Shown here: in pieces, positions 9,001 through 18,525 of the stretch
Layout: each line of letters starts with the position of its first letter
Position numbering within the stretch: position 1 is the first letter of the stretch
Origin: Sulfurospirillum sp. SCADC
Lineage (GTDB): Bacteria > Campylobacterota > Campylobacteria > Campylobacterales > Sulfurospirillaceae
Assembly (NCBI RefSeq): GCF_000743525.1
Contig: NZ_JQGK01000005.1
Coordinates: 62,001-126,000 of the forward strand
Reading direction: 5' to 3'
DNA: 64,000 bases
Notes under the pieces: model-generated
What the model was told of the DNA's origin: nothing
The model's database searches: none
What the model saw: only the letters and a program-made list of their open reading frames with translations
Made by a program: the position numbers and the translations under genes

Positions 9001-10153
9001 ACTTTTGAATAATCTCAAATTTGCCGTTGACATAGTTTGAGAGGTAGACTTGATTGAGTAGTTGGGCATGGTGGTATTTTAAAGGAATGTTGTCGAGTGT
9101 TTGGGCAGGAACATGTTTGAGTTTATCCAAAAATTTACCCGGCGTGATCGCGCCATTGATCGCTTTAAGCGCTGTGACAACCGCTTTGGCCGCCAAATAG
9201 GATTCGTAAGAGACCAAAGAGGGTTTCTCTTCAGGGTAGTAGAAAGCAAGGTTTTTCAGGTAATCCACCGCCTCTTTCGAGTAGAAATCATCGTATGAGG
9301 GAACGGTTTGGGAGAAGAGAATGTTTTCTCCTTTGCCATGCAGTTCTCCCATAAGTGCGTCCGCATTGACAAAAGAGATGGGACAAAAGATGATCTGTTG
9401 TGGGCAACACTCTTTCACTTTTTCGATAAAACGCGCCGTAGGTTTATACGAACCTACCAAGATAATGGCTTCAGGTTTTGCCGCTTCGATCTCATGAATC
9501 GCATGGCGAATGGAGAGGGTGTTGCGTTTGTAGGTTCCCTCTGCCATCAGCTGCAAGTTGCGTTTACCAAGGGCGTTTGAGAGCGCGATGTAACCCTCTT
9601 CGCCGTAGTCATCGTTTTGGTAGAAAATCGCAAAGCGGGTAATGTTTTTTTGTTTTGTAAGGTACTCCACTAATGCGTCGAGCTCTTCGGTGTAAGCACT
9701 TCGAAAGTTGATGATGTTCGGTGTTTCTTTGGTACGAAGAAACGAAGCACCGGTGTAAGGAGCGATAAAAGGAATCTGGCTTTCCGTGATGAGCGGTAAC
9801 ACACGCTTGACCGTAGGCGTTCCTACAAAGCCAAAAAGGGCAAAAACATCGTCTTTGGTGATGAGTTTAACGGTATTGCTGTAGGTGTTTTCAGGTTCGT
9901 ATTTGTCGTCATATTGGATAAACTCCACTTTTTTACCTTGTACGCCACCTCTGGCATTGGTGTGGCTAAAGTAGGCATTTGCCCCCACAACGACATCGCG
10001 ACCCAAATGGCTGTTAATGCCAGTAAGCGGCAAAGAGGCGCCTAGGACAATCGTGTTTTTTTCCACACTTTTATACGAAGTGGCGAACGAAAAGAGGAGT
10101 ACTAGCACGATTAAGGCTAAAAAGCTTGTGATTAGAAAGTTTTTGTTTACCAA
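8990..10153 (-). CDS. Periplasmic binding protein (LivJ-like), probable ligand sensor of the kinase
   Basis: 387 residues. An N-terminal membrane anchor or signal (LITSFLALIVLVLLFSFA) is followed by a Peripla_BP_6 fold: LGASLPLTGINSHLGRDVVVGANAYF, FALFGFVGTPTV, and FYQNDDYGEEGY. This family binds amino acids or small amides. No ABC permease or ATPase is nearby. The gene overlaps a histidine kinase gene, so a sensory rather than a transport role is inferred. It is divergent from the formate dehydrogenase operon starting at 10359. Confidence 0.8.
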   Translation of the reverse strand: MVNKNFLITSFLALIVLVLLFSFATSYKSVEKNTIVLGASLPLTGINSHLGRDVVVGANAYFSHTNARGGVQGKKVEFIQYDDKYEPENTYSNTVKLITKDDVFALFGFVGTPTVKRVLPLITESQIPFIAPYTGASFLRTKETPNIINFRSAYTEELDALVEYLTKQKNITRFAIFYQNDDYGEEGYIALSNALGKRNLQLMAEGTYKRNTLSIRHAIHEIEAAKPEAIILVGSYKPTARFIEKVKECCPQQIIFCPISFVNADALMGELHGKGENILFSQTVPSYDDFYSKEAVDYLKNLAFYYPEEKPSLVSYESYLAAKAVVTALKAINGAITPGKFLDKLKHVPAQTLDNIPLKYHHAQLLNQVYLSNYVNGKFEIIQKYEY

Positions 10154-10358
10154 AATTGTAACACCTTTGTCATTTCATACCTATTATTATAACTTAAGAA
10201 GATTAACGCAAGATAATAGTGAAAAAACACCATTATAGCATTATATAATAAAATATATAATTACGTGTAAGCGGATAAATATACTCTTGTTAAGAACGAT
10301 TTAATCCAATTCATTTTACAATTCGGTAAATTCTTATTTACCACTTAATGGATGTAAA
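10154..10358. promoter_or_regulatory. Divergent promoter region, sensor operon / fdh operon 1
   Basis: 205 bp, very AT-rich. It contains GGTAAAT (10325-10331) and ATTTACC (10336-10342), a 7-bp inverted repeat with a 4-nt gap 17 bp upstream of the fdh operon start codon. It also has a loose AT palindrome at 10239-10262. Either could bind the neighbouring response regulator, but there is no direct evidence. Confidence 0.4.
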
Positions 10359-12041
10359 ATGCAAAAAGAGTACGTTTTCTACGATACCGTTGGTATTGAT
10401 TTCCCTCTTGACGAAGCGATAGAACTGGTTAAAAGCCCTTGTCATGGTGATTTTTTGGTCTCGAATGACCCTGCGGCAGAGGCGATTATTTACGCACCAG
10501 AGATCAATTTTTACCTCCAACACTCACGCGATAGCATTGCGAATAAAATAACGAACATCACCAAACTCTATGCCATCCGTGCCCTTGGATTTGACTTTGC
10601 GCAAGATATGGACTACGCGCAAGAGGTTGGTAACAAAGTGCTCATCGTTACCGACGATGAAAGTCTTAAAGCTCTTAAAGCGGAACTGAGAGATAAAGAT
10701 TTTACCGTTATGTTGCTTTCTCCCTCAACGATTTTAGATGTAAACGGTCACATTGGCGCTTTACATGTAACGCTCAAAAAAGAGGATGAACTCCTCGAAT
10801 TAGAGTGCGATCAGATTCTCTGGTGGAATGCTCCAAGTTTTGCGATGAAGCAAAGTGGCGTGTATGACCCAGCTCTTCTTGGGCTGGAAGGGGCGCTTAA
10901 AAAGCTTCGCGATAATAAAGGCGAATACCACTATAAAAACTACATCAATTACGATCCGTCCATCTGTCAGTACCATGAAAGACGCGAAGAGATTTGCGGT
11001 AAATGTGCTGAGGTCTGCCCAACGGTTGCAATTTTAAAAGAAGATGAAACCAAGCACTTAGCCTTTTCGCACATTGACTGTCATGGCTGTGGCGGTTGTG
11101 TGAGCGTATGTCCGAGCGGTGCTCTTGATTATACGCAGATGCCACGCATCGCTTTTGCCCATTTGAGTGAGTCTTTTAAAGGTGCAACGGCACTGATTAT
11201 TCCGAATAAAATGGATTTAGGTTTGATTGATATTCCACTGCGTGAGGGTGTTTTACCTTTGATGATTGAGGGTGAAAAGTATTTGCATGAAGCGCATTTG
11301 ATGAATTTGCTCCAAACCAGTGGCAACCCTATCATTTTCTACACCGATTTTATCTCTAAAGGTACGGGTGATGTTATTCGTATCATCAATGAAATTTTTG
11401 AGAAAAAGTACCATAAAAAAGCGATTTATGTGTGTGAAGATAGCGCTGATTTGGCGCGTATTTTTGAGAGTATGGAAAGTTTTCCTGAGTGTATGTACGG
11501 CATCAATGAAGAGGGTCTTCGCAAACGTGAGATCTTTTCAGCGCGCCTTTCTCACTTGGTAGATGGCGAAGATTTGGGTGTGGTGAAGACGGGTGAGCAT
11601 GTGCATTATGGCGATATTACAATCAATGAGAGTAACTGTACGCTCTGTCTTAGTTGTGTGGGAGCCTGTAATGTACGTGCTTTGACGGCGCATCCTGAAG
11701 ACAATTCCCTTCGTTTTAACGCATCGATTTGTACAAACTGTGGCTATTGCGAAGTGACCTGTCCTGAAAAAGAGTGTTTGAGTGTTATCAAAGATGAGAT
11801 CAGTTTAAAACCCAGTTGGTTTTTGCAACGCATTATGGCGAAAGATGAACTCTTTACCTGTATTGAGTGTGGGACGCCTTTTGCAACCGTCAAAGCGGTT
11901 GAGAAAATCGCAGCGATTATGACACCTCTCTTTGGCAATGATGAAGTAAAACTTCGCACACTTTACTGCTGCGCCGCTTGTAAACCCAAAGTGATGTTTA
12001 AAGCGCACATGGAAAATGAAAACAAAGGACTCAGTCTATGA
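10359..12041 (+). CDS. Multi-cluster 4Fe-4S ferredoxin-like protein of the fdh operon
   Basis: 560 residues, no signal peptide, so cytoplasmic. Four ferredoxin-type Cys clusters are visible: CGKCAEVCP, CHGCGGCVSVCPSG, CTLCLSCVGAC, and CTNCGYCEVTCPEKEC. A C-terminal pair CIECGTPF ... CCAACK may bind a further metal. Proteins of this layout sit beside fdhA in Campylobacterota and are thought to act in formate dehydrogenase electron transfer or maturation; the exact role is not established. It overlaps the torD-like gene by 4 bp. Confidence 0.75.
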   Translation: MQKEYVFYDTVGIDFPLDEAIELVKSPCHGDFLVSNDPAAEAIIYAPEINFYLQHSRDSIANKITNITKLYAIRALGFDFAQDMDYAQEVGNKVLIVTDDESLKALKAELRDKDFTVMLLSPSTILDVNGHIGALHVTLKKEDELLELECDQILWWNAPSFAMKQSGVYDPALLGLEGALKKLRDNKGEYHYKNYINYDPSICQYHERREEICGKCAEVCPTVAILKEDETKHLAFSHIDCHGCGGCVSVCPSGALDYTQMPRIAFAHLSESFKGATALIIPNKMDLGLIDIPLREGVLPLMIEGEKYLHEAHLMNLLQTSGNPIIFYTDFISKGTGDVIRIINEIFEKKYHKKAIYVCEDSADLARIFESMESFPECMYGINEEGLRKREIFSARLSHLVDGEDLGVVKTGEHVHYGDITINESNCTLCLSCVGACNVRALTAHPEDNSLRFNASICTNCGYCEVTCPEKECLSVIKDEISLKPSWFLQRIMAKDELFTCIECGTPFATVKAVEKIAAIMTPLFGNDEVKLRTLYCCAACKPKVMFKAHMENENKGLSL

Positions 12042-12757
12042 ATAAAGAGGCCATCAATAAAGCAAGAGCCGTTTATTACGGACTTTTTGCTTCACTGTTA
12101 ATGTTTTTTGAGAACAAGAATGATCTTGAAGTGATTCAAAAAACGATCAAGGTTTTAGCGCAGAATCCACTCGATGAAGAGAGCAAACGAGCGTTTAGTA
12201 ATATGCAAAATTTGCTTATTAGTGGAGGCTATACTCTGTTAAAAGAGGAGAGTGATACGGTCTTTTTTAGCCCTTATTCAGCCTTTATTCCTGTTACGGC
12301 GTCGTATTTTCTTGAGAACCGCGATGATGGTAAAAAGCGTTTAGAGATGGTCAATTATGTTCTAAGTTCTAACTTCAGACGTGATAGCGAAAAATTTAAA
12401 GAGCTCGAAGATCATGTTGGGTTTATTATGCTGTTTATGCAAAAAATGATCGAAGAAGAGCTTGCCGGCAATGCGAAAAGTGCACAGCTTTCACGCGAAG
12501 TGTTTGTCAACATTCTCAATCCGTTTGTGGATGATTTTATTGGTGCCCTTTTCATTCATGAAAACAGCCATTTTTACCAAGAATTAGCCGCGATTATGCA
12601 CTCGTTTGTGGCATTAGAGCGACTCTATTTGGATGTGAAAAAACCTGTTAGCGAAAAAGAAGATCAAGCGCCAAAAGTGTACACCAAAGAGCACAAAAAA
12701 CCACGCAAACCTTTAACCCCAAGACCGAAAAAGAATTTTGAAGAGTTCGTGCTCTAA
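12038..12757 (+). CDS. TorD-family chaperone for formate dehydrogenase
   Basis: 239 residues, all-helical. NKARAVYYGLFASLL at the N-terminus and the central FFSPYSAFIPVTASYFLENRDDGKKRLEM and EDHVGFIMLFMQKMIEEE segments fit the TorD/DmsD chaperone family, which holds Tat-targeted molybdo/tungsto-enzymes until the cofactor is inserted. The C-terminus is a basic Pro/Lys-rich tail. It is paralogous to the gene at 36029 in the second fdh operon (same NK-x3-NKARxxYYG start). Translationally coupled to the ferredoxin gene. Confidence 0.85.
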   Translation: MNKEAINKARAVYYGLFASLLMFFENKNDLEVIQKTIKVLAQNPLDEESKRAFSNMQNLLISGGYTLLKEESDTVFFSPYSAFIPVTASYFLENRDDGKKRLEMVNYVLSSNFRRDSEKFKELEDHVGFIMLFMQKMIEEELAGNAKSAQLSREVFVNILNPFVDDFIGALFIHENSHFYQELAAIMHSFVALERLYLDVKKPVSEKEDQAPKVYTKEHKKPRKPLTPRPKKNFEEFVL

Positions 12758-12772
12758 AAGGTTACATGTAAT

Positions 12773-12804
12773 GCGCAAATGGCGTACTGAACGCCATTTC
12801 GCGC
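12773..12804. terminator. Strong hairpin between torD1 and the Tat-protein gene
   Basis: GCGCAAATGGCGT (12773-12785) pairs with ACGCCATTTCGCGC (12791-12804) apart from one bulge, around the loop ACTGA. There is no T-run, so it may be a transcript-processing or partial termination site. The second fdh operon has a similar hairpin at the same place (36779-36822). Confidence 0.5.
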
Positions 12805-12811
12805 TATTTAA

Positions 12812-12828
12812 TATGCTAATTTTGCATA
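12812..12828. promoter_or_regulatory. TATGC-N7-GCATA operator, fdh operon 1
   Basis: TATGC-TAATTTT-GCATA, followed by a -10-like TATAAT at 12831-12836, so a bound protein would cover the spacer or -35 region and repress. Copies or near-copies with identical 12-bp half-site spacing lie at 35764, 41612, 43339 and 46958, all upstream of fdh or W/Mo genes. The likely regulator is the ModE-like protein at 42434 (inference). Confidence 0.6.
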
Positions 12829-12923
12829 GATATAATCTTTACATGTAAGGATTTTAGAGCTAAAAAAATCACGGTTTTTTTAGCTCTCTCTTTGAAGTCA
12901 AAGAGAAATTCTGCAAGGAGAAA

Positions 12924-13133
12924 ATGACCATGCAAGATCAAAGAAGGAGTTTTCTTAAAAAAACTCTGAGTGTGGGTGCCGTTGCTGCAACCGTGAGTGT
13001 CGGTGCAATCGCCGGTGACACAGGTGCAAAAACAGCAGGAAGTAACGGTGTTGTTAAGGGAAAATCGAAGAAAAAAGAGATTCTCTACACAAAAACAGCC
13101 AATTGGGACGCGTATTATCACGCGGCAGTCTAA
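12924..13133 (+). CDS. Small Tat-targeted protein of the fdh region
   Basis: 69 residues. It starts with a twin-arginine motif (RRSFLKKTLSVGA), continues with an Ala/Gly-rich hydrophobic segment and ends with KGKSKKKEILYTKTANWDAYYHAAV. It matches the family annotated as 'formate dehydrogenase region TAT target', always found just before fdhA. Possibly a small partner that goes to the membrane or periplasm with FdhA; function unproven. ATG at 12930 is an alternative start. It has a paralogue at 36856. Confidence 0.85.
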   Translation: MTMQDQRRSFLKKTLSVGAVAATVSVGAIAGDTGAKTAGSNGVVKGKSKKKEILYTKTANWDAYYHAAV

Positions 13134-13142
13134 GGAGATTAG

Positions 13143-15980
13143 ATGAGTAAAGAGATGTTAAAAGACGCCTCTTTGCACATGGGAAGACGATCATTTCTTA
13201 AAATGGCAGCGATCGGAGCGAGTTTTGGAGCAACCACAGCGTTTGCATCCAGCGACTCAATCAGACCAGCGACCGCGGAAGAAGTGAAAAATCCTTTCCC
13301 AGGTAGCAAGAGAGTCAAAACAATTTGTAGTATTTGTTCAGCAGGATGCGGAATCATTGCTGAAGTTCAAAATGGTGTTTGGGTACGTCAAGACGTAGCG
13401 CAAGATCACCCCATCAGTGAAGGTAGCCATTGTTGTAAGGGCATTGACCAGATTGATTTGGTGAAGAGTTCACAACGTATTAAGCATCCGCTTAAAAAAG
13501 TCGATGGAAAATGGCAACGTATCAGTTGGGATCAAGCCGTTAACGAGATTTCAGAGAAAATGCTTAAAATGCGCGCCGAAAATGGCCCAGACATCGTAGA
13601 ATTTTTAGGTTCTGCAAAATTCAGCTTGCAACAGGCTTTCTATTTTAGAAAATTTGCGGCAATGTGGGGAACAAACAATATTGACCACGTCGCTCGAATT
13701 TGACATAGTGCTTCCGTCGCAGGTGCTGCGAATACATTTGGATACGGTGCTATGACACAACAATTTGGTGATGCGGTGAATGCAAAAGTCATTATGATGA
13801 TTGGTGCAAACTCAGCCGTTGCGAACCCTATTGGATTTAAACATTTCTTACAAGCCAAAGACAGAGCTGGAACGAAATTGATCGTTGTTGACCCCATTTA
13901 TACAAGGAGTGCGGCAAAAGCAGATCTCTACCTACGCATTCGTTCAGGTACTGACATTGCCTTTGTGTATGGTATGCTTCACATCATCTTCAAAAATGGT
14001 TGGGAAGATAAAGAATTTATCGACACACGCTCTTACGCGATGGATCAAATCCGTGCAGAAGCTGCCAAATGGACACCAGAACTCACTTCTGATGTAACAG
14101 GCATTCCGGTCGATCAAATCATTCAAGCAACCACACTTTTTGCTAAAAATACACCAAGTGCTATTGCATGGTCACTCGGTATTACGCAACACAGTGTTGG
14201 CTCATCAAATACTAGAATTCTTCCAGTTTTACAAATTGCTCTTGGAAACATGGGTAAAAAAGGTGGTGGACTTTACATCATTCGTGGACATGACAACGTT
14301 CAAGGTGCTACCGATATGGGTAACCTTGCAGACTCACTTTCAGGCTATTATGGTCTTGAAGATGGTGCTTGGAAATACTTCGCACAATCGTGGGGTGTGG
14401 ATTACGAATGGCTCAAAGGTCGTTTCTTTGAGAAAAAATGGATGAATGAAAAAGGGTACTCGCTTTCTCAATGGTGGCAAGGTGTTCTTCAAGAGGTAAA
14501 AACATACTCTTCAGCACCGGTTCGTGCCGTTTGGATTCAAGGAACGGGTATTACTTCTATGTCGCAACAAGCGAAAATCAAAGAGGCATTAGACAAGCTT
14601 GACCTTGTGGTTATTGCAGAGCCATTTGTGAATGAAGCCGCTGTTCTAACCAGCCGAAAAGATGGCATTTATATCTTACCTGTGGCTACTCAGTTTGAGT
14701 GTGAGGGAACGGTAACCGCAACGAATCGCTCAAGCCAGTGGAGAAGTAAAGTCGTTGAGCCTCTTTATGAGAGCAAAACAGACGAAGAGGTGATGTTCCT
14801 TTTTGCGAAAAAATTTGGTTTCTACGATCAGTTTGTTCAGGGTATGAAAATGGGTGTTAAAGATGGCAAAGTCGTTCAAGTTAAAAATGACTTCAAATGG
14901 CCAGATGACGCGGTTCGCGAGATTGCTCGTACCATTAAATCGATTGGTCTAAGTGGCTGGACACCTGAGCGTCTTCGCGCTCATCAAGAAAACTGGCATA
15001 TGTTCGATCCAGTCACTTTAGAGGGAAAAGGACCGATGAAAGGTCAGTATTACGGTCTTCCATGGCCATGTTGGGATGACAAACATCCGGGTTCTCCTAT
15101 TCTTTATCGTCGTGATGTTCCTGTCGCTGAGGGTGGTATGGGCTTTAGAAATCGCTTTGGTTTAGAGCACAACGGTGTGAGCCAACTTGCCGATAAATCT
15201 GTGACGGTTAAAGGCTCAAAAATTGAGGGTGGTTATCCACAACTCACCAAAGAGAACATCGAAAAAGTGCTTGGCATTACGTTAACCGAGGAAGAAAAAG
15301 CGCAAATGGGCGGAAGCTGGGCGATGGACTTTAGTGGACTCATTCAGCAAAAAGCACGCGAGGCCGGTGTGTGTGTGTATGGAAATGCACGTGCCCGTAC
15401 GATTGTTTGGGAATTCCCAGATCCAGTGCCATTGCATAGAGAGCCTATCCACTCACCACGTTGGGACTTGGTCGCAAAATATCCGACCTATGAAGATCAG
15501 CCGAAAAACTTCCGTGTTGAGACGAAATTTAAGTCTGAGCAACAAAAGCAAGACTGGTCAAAAGATTTCCCAACCATGTTGGTCAGCATGAGGGTTGTGA
15601 ATCTCTCAGGTGCAGGTATGTTAGAGCGAACGAGCAAATATCTTTCAGCGATTACGCCAGAGATGTTCTGTAATATTCACCCAGACTTGGCACTCAAACA
15701 TGGTATACGAGATCGCGATATGATGTGGATTCATGCGCCTCAAGGCACTAAAATCAAGGTTAAAGCGTACCATAATCACAGTGTAACACCGGATCGTATC
15801 TGTATGCCGTACAACTTTGCAGGTATTTTTCAAGGCATTGATTTGAGTGCAAATTACCCAGAAGGCACCAAGCCGTATGCGATTGGTGAGAGCTCAAACA
15901 CCATTACAAACTATGGTTTTGACGTGATCACACAAATTTCAGAATTCAACGCTGGTCTATGCCGCGTCGAGAAAGCATAG
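13143..15980 (+). CDS. fdhA: Formate dehydrogenase catalytic subunit, selenoprotein, copy 1
   Basis: The frame continues through an in-frame TGA at 13701-13703, read as selenocysteine 187, giving 945 residues. The Sec context ARI-U-HSASVAG is the conserved formate dehydrogenase active site. Upstream are a Tat signal (GRRSFLKMAA, Arg15-Arg16) and the 4Fe-4S ligands CSICSAGC ... HCCKG. The molybdopterin-binding regions follow, including GANSAVANPIGFKHF and DNVQGATDMG. A SECIS hairpin follows the TGA. The product oxidises formate in the periplasm with an Mo- or W-bis-MGD cofactor and passes electrons to FdhB/FdhC. No TTACATGTAA palindrome occurs in it. Confidence 0.97.
13701..13740 (+). promoter_or_regulatory. 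UGA codon and bacterial SECIS element of fdhA copy 1
   Basis: TCGCAG (13717-13722) and CTGCGA (13726-13731) form a perfect stem with a GTG apex, placing the loop about 20 nt after the UGA. The E. coli fdhF SECIS has the same apical GCAGGU feature at the same distance. The second copy (37646-37660) keeps the fold with different stem bases. Confidence 0.85.
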
Positions 15981-15990
15981 GGGGTGGCCA

Positions 15991-16557
15991 ATGAGTAATG
16001 AAATGTCAAGAATGAAATTTTTCTGTGATGATCACAGATGTATCGAGTGTTTTGCGTGTTCCGTTGCATGTGCAGAAGCGCATGAACTGCCTACAGGCAT
16101 TAGCCGTCGTAAAGTTATTACACTGTTTGATGGTATCGAAGGTAAAGAGGTTTCTACTTCGATTGCATGTATGCACTGTACAGACGCACCATGCGAGCAA
16201 GTCTGCCCTGTGGATTGTTTCTACATTCGTGAAGACGGAATCGTTCTTCATGATAAAGAGAAATGTATCGGTTGTGGCTACTGCTTGTACGCATGCCCAT
16301 TTGGTGCTCCACAATTCCCACGAGATGGCGCCTTTGGTGCCAAAGGAGCAATGGATAAATGTACGATGTGTGCAGGAGGACCACTAGAGACAAACTCTGA
16401 AAAAGAGCGACACCTTTACGGTCAAAACCGTATCGCTGAGGGCAAAGTACCGATGTGTGCGGCAGTATGCTCCACCAACGCGCTTTTGGTGGGCGATGCG
16501 GAGAGTGTCTCAACCATTTACCGTAAAAGGGTAGCAGGTCGAGGTAAAGGTGCATAA
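15991..16557 (+). CDS. fdhB: Formate dehydrogenase iron-sulfur subunit, copy 1
   Basis: 188 residues with four [4Fe-4S] Cys groups: CIECFACSVAC, CMHCTDAPCEQVCPVDC, CIGCGYCLYACPFGAP and CTMCAGG plus a late CAAVC. It relays electrons from FdhA to the cytochrome b subunit. It lacks its own Tat signal, so it is presumably carried across with FdhA. No C-terminal transmembrane anchor is visible, unlike E. coli FdnH. Parts are nearly identical at DNA level to the copy at 39940 (for example 16252-16311). Confidence 0.95.
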   Translation: MSNEMSRMKFFCDDHRCIECFACSVACAEAHELPTGISRRKVITLFDGIEGKEVSTSIACMHCTDAPCEQVCPVDCFYIREDGIVLHDKEKCIGCGYCLYACPFGAPQFPRDGAFGAKGAMDKCTMCAGGPLETNSEKERHLYGQNRIAEGKVPMCAAVCSTNALLVGDAESVSTIYRKRVAGRGKGA

Positions 16558-16567
16558 AGGAGCAGCA

Positions 16568-17467
16568 ATGAAAAAGTCTATCATCTTGTTCATTGCACTT
16601 CTTGGTTTGGCATCAGTGGCGTACGCCAATGAAAGCCAAATCTGGGGTGAGATGCGCATCCAAAATATCCTAGGATACGGACAAGAAGAATCCCTTAAAT
16701 TAGGCGTCTTGTTCACTATGCTTCAAAGTAAATACTTTGCATGGGTCTTTTTAGGCGTTTTGTTGGGCGTTCCTTTGGTGTTTTTCTTACACTATAAAAT
16801 TGTAGGGCCTAAAGTATTTCCACACAGTCATAAGAAACATTATGCCTTTAATCTGTTTCACCGAACCGTCCATCAAATAGCCGCGGTTAGCTTTTTGGTG
16901 CTACTTCCCACAGGATTTATCATCGTGTTTGGTGACTTCTTTGGGGGTGGGACACTCGTGAGAATGGCAAAGAACCTTCATGGACTCTTTACGATTCCGT
17001 TTGCGATTGTGGTCATCCCCATGGCGTTGATGTGGCTCAAAGAGGCACTGTTTAATCTGGAAGATGTGAAGTGGTTTATGATTTTAGGAGGCTATCTTTC
17101 TAAAGAGAAACAGATCATTAATGCAACCCAATTTAACGCCGGTCAAAAGATGTGGTACTGGGTCGCAATCCTTGGTGGCATCACGATGATTTTAAGTGGT
17201 GCTTTTATGTTTTTCTTGGACTTTAAGATGGAAATGTTACATAACATCACAGGTCTTAGCCAGATTGATTTACTGCGCGTTGCAGCGATTTTACATAACG
17301 TTATGGGCTTTGCCGTAGTCGCACTTTTCATTACACATGTGTATATGTCTATGTTTGCGATTAAAGGCGCTGTGTATAGCATTATCACTGGCTACGTCGA
17401 AGAAGAGGAAGTGAAGATTCTTCACAATGCGTGGTATAAAAAGTTGAAAGAAAAAGGCAAGTTTTGA
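16568..17467 (+). CDS. fdhC: Formate dehydrogenase cytochrome b subunit, copy 1
   Basis: 299 residues from the ATG at 16568, chosen because GGAG sits 7 nt upstream; an earlier ATG at 16550 lies inside fdhB. An N-terminal signal-like segment ends SVAYA, followed by four membrane helices (for example YFAWVFLGVLLGVPLVFFL and IAAVSFLVLLPTGFIIVFG). Candidate haem-ligand His residues are HQIAAV, NLHGLF and LHNVMG. It anchors FdhAB and reduces the quinone pool. The first 130 bp are almost identical to the copy at 40554. Confidence 0.95.
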   Translation: MKKSIILFIALLGLASVAYANESQIWGEMRIQNILGYGQEESLKLGVLFTMLQSKYFAWVFLGVLLGVPLVFFLHYKIVGPKVFPHSHKKHYAFNLFHRTVHQIAAVSFLVLLPTGFIIVFGDFFGGGTLVRMAKNLHGLFTIPFAIVVIPMALMWLKEALFNLEDVKWFMILGGYLSKEKQIINATQFNAGQKMWYWVAILGGITMILSGAFMFFLDFKMEMLHNITGLSQIDLLRVAAILHNVMGFAVVALFITHVYMSMFAIKGAVYSIITGYVEEEEVKILHNAWYKKLKEKGKF

Positions 17468-17471
17468 TCTT

Positions 17472-17526
17472 ACACGCTTTCCAAGCTAAGGTCGAATTAT
17501 AGGGTTACATGTAAGCTTACATGTAA
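17472..17526. repeat. Partial intergenic repeat and double TTACATGTAA palindrome
   Basis: ACACGCTTTCCAAGC (17472-17486) matches the region after the second fdhC (41460-41474) and resembles the 59-nt repeat cores at 30624 and 59371. It is followed by two TTACATGTAA palindromes (17505-17514 and 17517-17526) two bases apart. The second fdhC has the same arrangement, so it predates or accompanied the duplication. Confidence 0.55.
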
Positions 17527-17530
17527 AGAG

Positions 17531-17556
17531 AAAAGCCCCAGAAATGGGGCTTTTTT
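17531..17556. terminator. Rho-independent terminator after fdh operon 1
   Basis: AAAAGCCCC (17531-17539) and GGGGCTTTT pair around AGAAAT, followed by a T-run. It can also serve the convergent AraC gene because A's precede the stem on the other strand. Confidence 0.88.
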
Positions 17557-18397
17557 AAAGTGATTGTTTGCGAAAGACCAATGGGGTCAATCCCGTCTCT
17601 CGTTTAAAAAAGCGGCTAAAATAGGCTGCATCTTCAAATCCTAACAGCGCAGCAATTTCATTGGAATTCATCCCTGTATAACAGAGCAGTCGTTTGGCTT
17701 CTATGACAGTTTTGGAGCGAATGTATTCACCACACGTGATGCTCGTATACTCTTTGACGGCATGATTGAGCACTTTGAGTGAAATCTTGAGTTTTTTAGC
17801 ATAAAATGCAGGGGTTTGAATTTTATAATTATTGCTCTCCAAAAGGGTGTTGAGTGCGCCAAAAATGGTTGTTTGGGTATTTTCATTGACGACATTGGGC
17901 AGAAGCCTTTGGACTTGAATCAAAAAGAGTTTGAGTAGGTTGTTGATCGTGCACTGTTTGAGTGCTTTTGCGCTTTTAAACTCTTCATGTAAACTGAGCA
18001 ACAACCCCTCTAAGGCACTGTATGCTGGCTCTTCAACCAATAAATAATCAAAATTAAAGATAGAGAGATTTTCCAAAAACGTTTTGTCTGCAAAAATAGA
18101 GATGTCAAAACGGAGCAAAAATCCTTGAAATTCTCCTGTGTAAAGGGGTAAATGGATTTGAGAAGGCAACATCAGATACAAAGAGCCTTTTTGCATCGGT
18201 CTATCGATAAAATCAATGCGCATAATGCCATTGCCTTTTTCAACAAAAATAATTTCATAAAAAGGGTGTCGGTGTGGAAGTGGAGGAGGCGTTCCCTCTG
18301 GCAGAGGTGCATGTTTGATTTGACCGATAAAAAAGTTTCTCTCCTCATTGGGGCTGTTTGGGTCAATATCGTAAAAAAGTTTGACTTCAGTGTGCAT
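17555..18397 (-). CDS. AraC family transcriptional regulator
   Basis: 280 residues from the ATG at 18397, which has AAGGA 6 nt upstream. A cupin-like N-terminal sensor domain (LPHRHPFYEIIFVEKGNGIMRID) precedes a C-terminal pair of helix-turn-helices, ending EIAALLGFEDAAYFSRFFKRETGLTPLVFR, the AraC/XylS signature. It is paralogous to the regulator at 20440. Between the two lie a YceI gene and a porin gene, their probable targets. Effector unknown. Confidence 0.92.
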   Translation of the reverse strand: MHTEVKLFYDIDPNSPNEERNFFIGQIKHAPLPEGTPPPLPHRHPFYEIIFVEKGNGIMRIDFIDRPMQKGSLYLMLPSQIHLPLYTGEFQGFLLRFDISIFADKTFLENLSIFNFDYLLVEEPAYSALEGLLLSLHEEFKSAKALKQCTINNLLKLFLIQVQRLLPNVVNENTQTTIFGALNTLLESNNYKIQTPAFYAKKLKISLKVLNHAVKEYTSITCGEYIRSKTVIEAKRLLCYTGMNSNEIAALLGFEDAAYFSRFFKRETGLTPLVFRKQSL

Positions 18398-18469
18398 GAT
18401 TTTTCCTTGATTGAGACGAAAAAAGTATAGCAAGTTTAAGGTTTACTTACCATACGCTTTACTGCTTAA

Positions 18470-18507
18470 TTTTGGTACAGCTGTTATGAAACAGAGCTGT
18501 ACCAAAA
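18470..18507. other. Long stem-loop upstream of AraC gene
   Basis: TTTTGGTACAGCT (18470-18482) pairs perfectly with AGCTGTACCAAAA (18495-18507), with an inner CTGTT/AACAG alternative. It has no T-run. It lies about 70 bp upstream of the AraC start codon, so it may be an operator or leader structure. Confidence 0.5.
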
Positions 18508-18525
18508 GAATATTTAAGGAGAAAA

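Noticed and set aside
10239-10262. ModE box upstream of fdh operon 1
   Set aside because: CATTATAT-N8-ATATAATT has three mismatches in a very AT-rich stretch and lacks the CG ends; likely chance.
13752-15980. Separate gene starting after the TGA in fdhA copy 1
   Set aside because: The frame, active-site context and SECIS show a single selenoprotein gene from 13143; the same applies to the frame after 37632 in copy 2.
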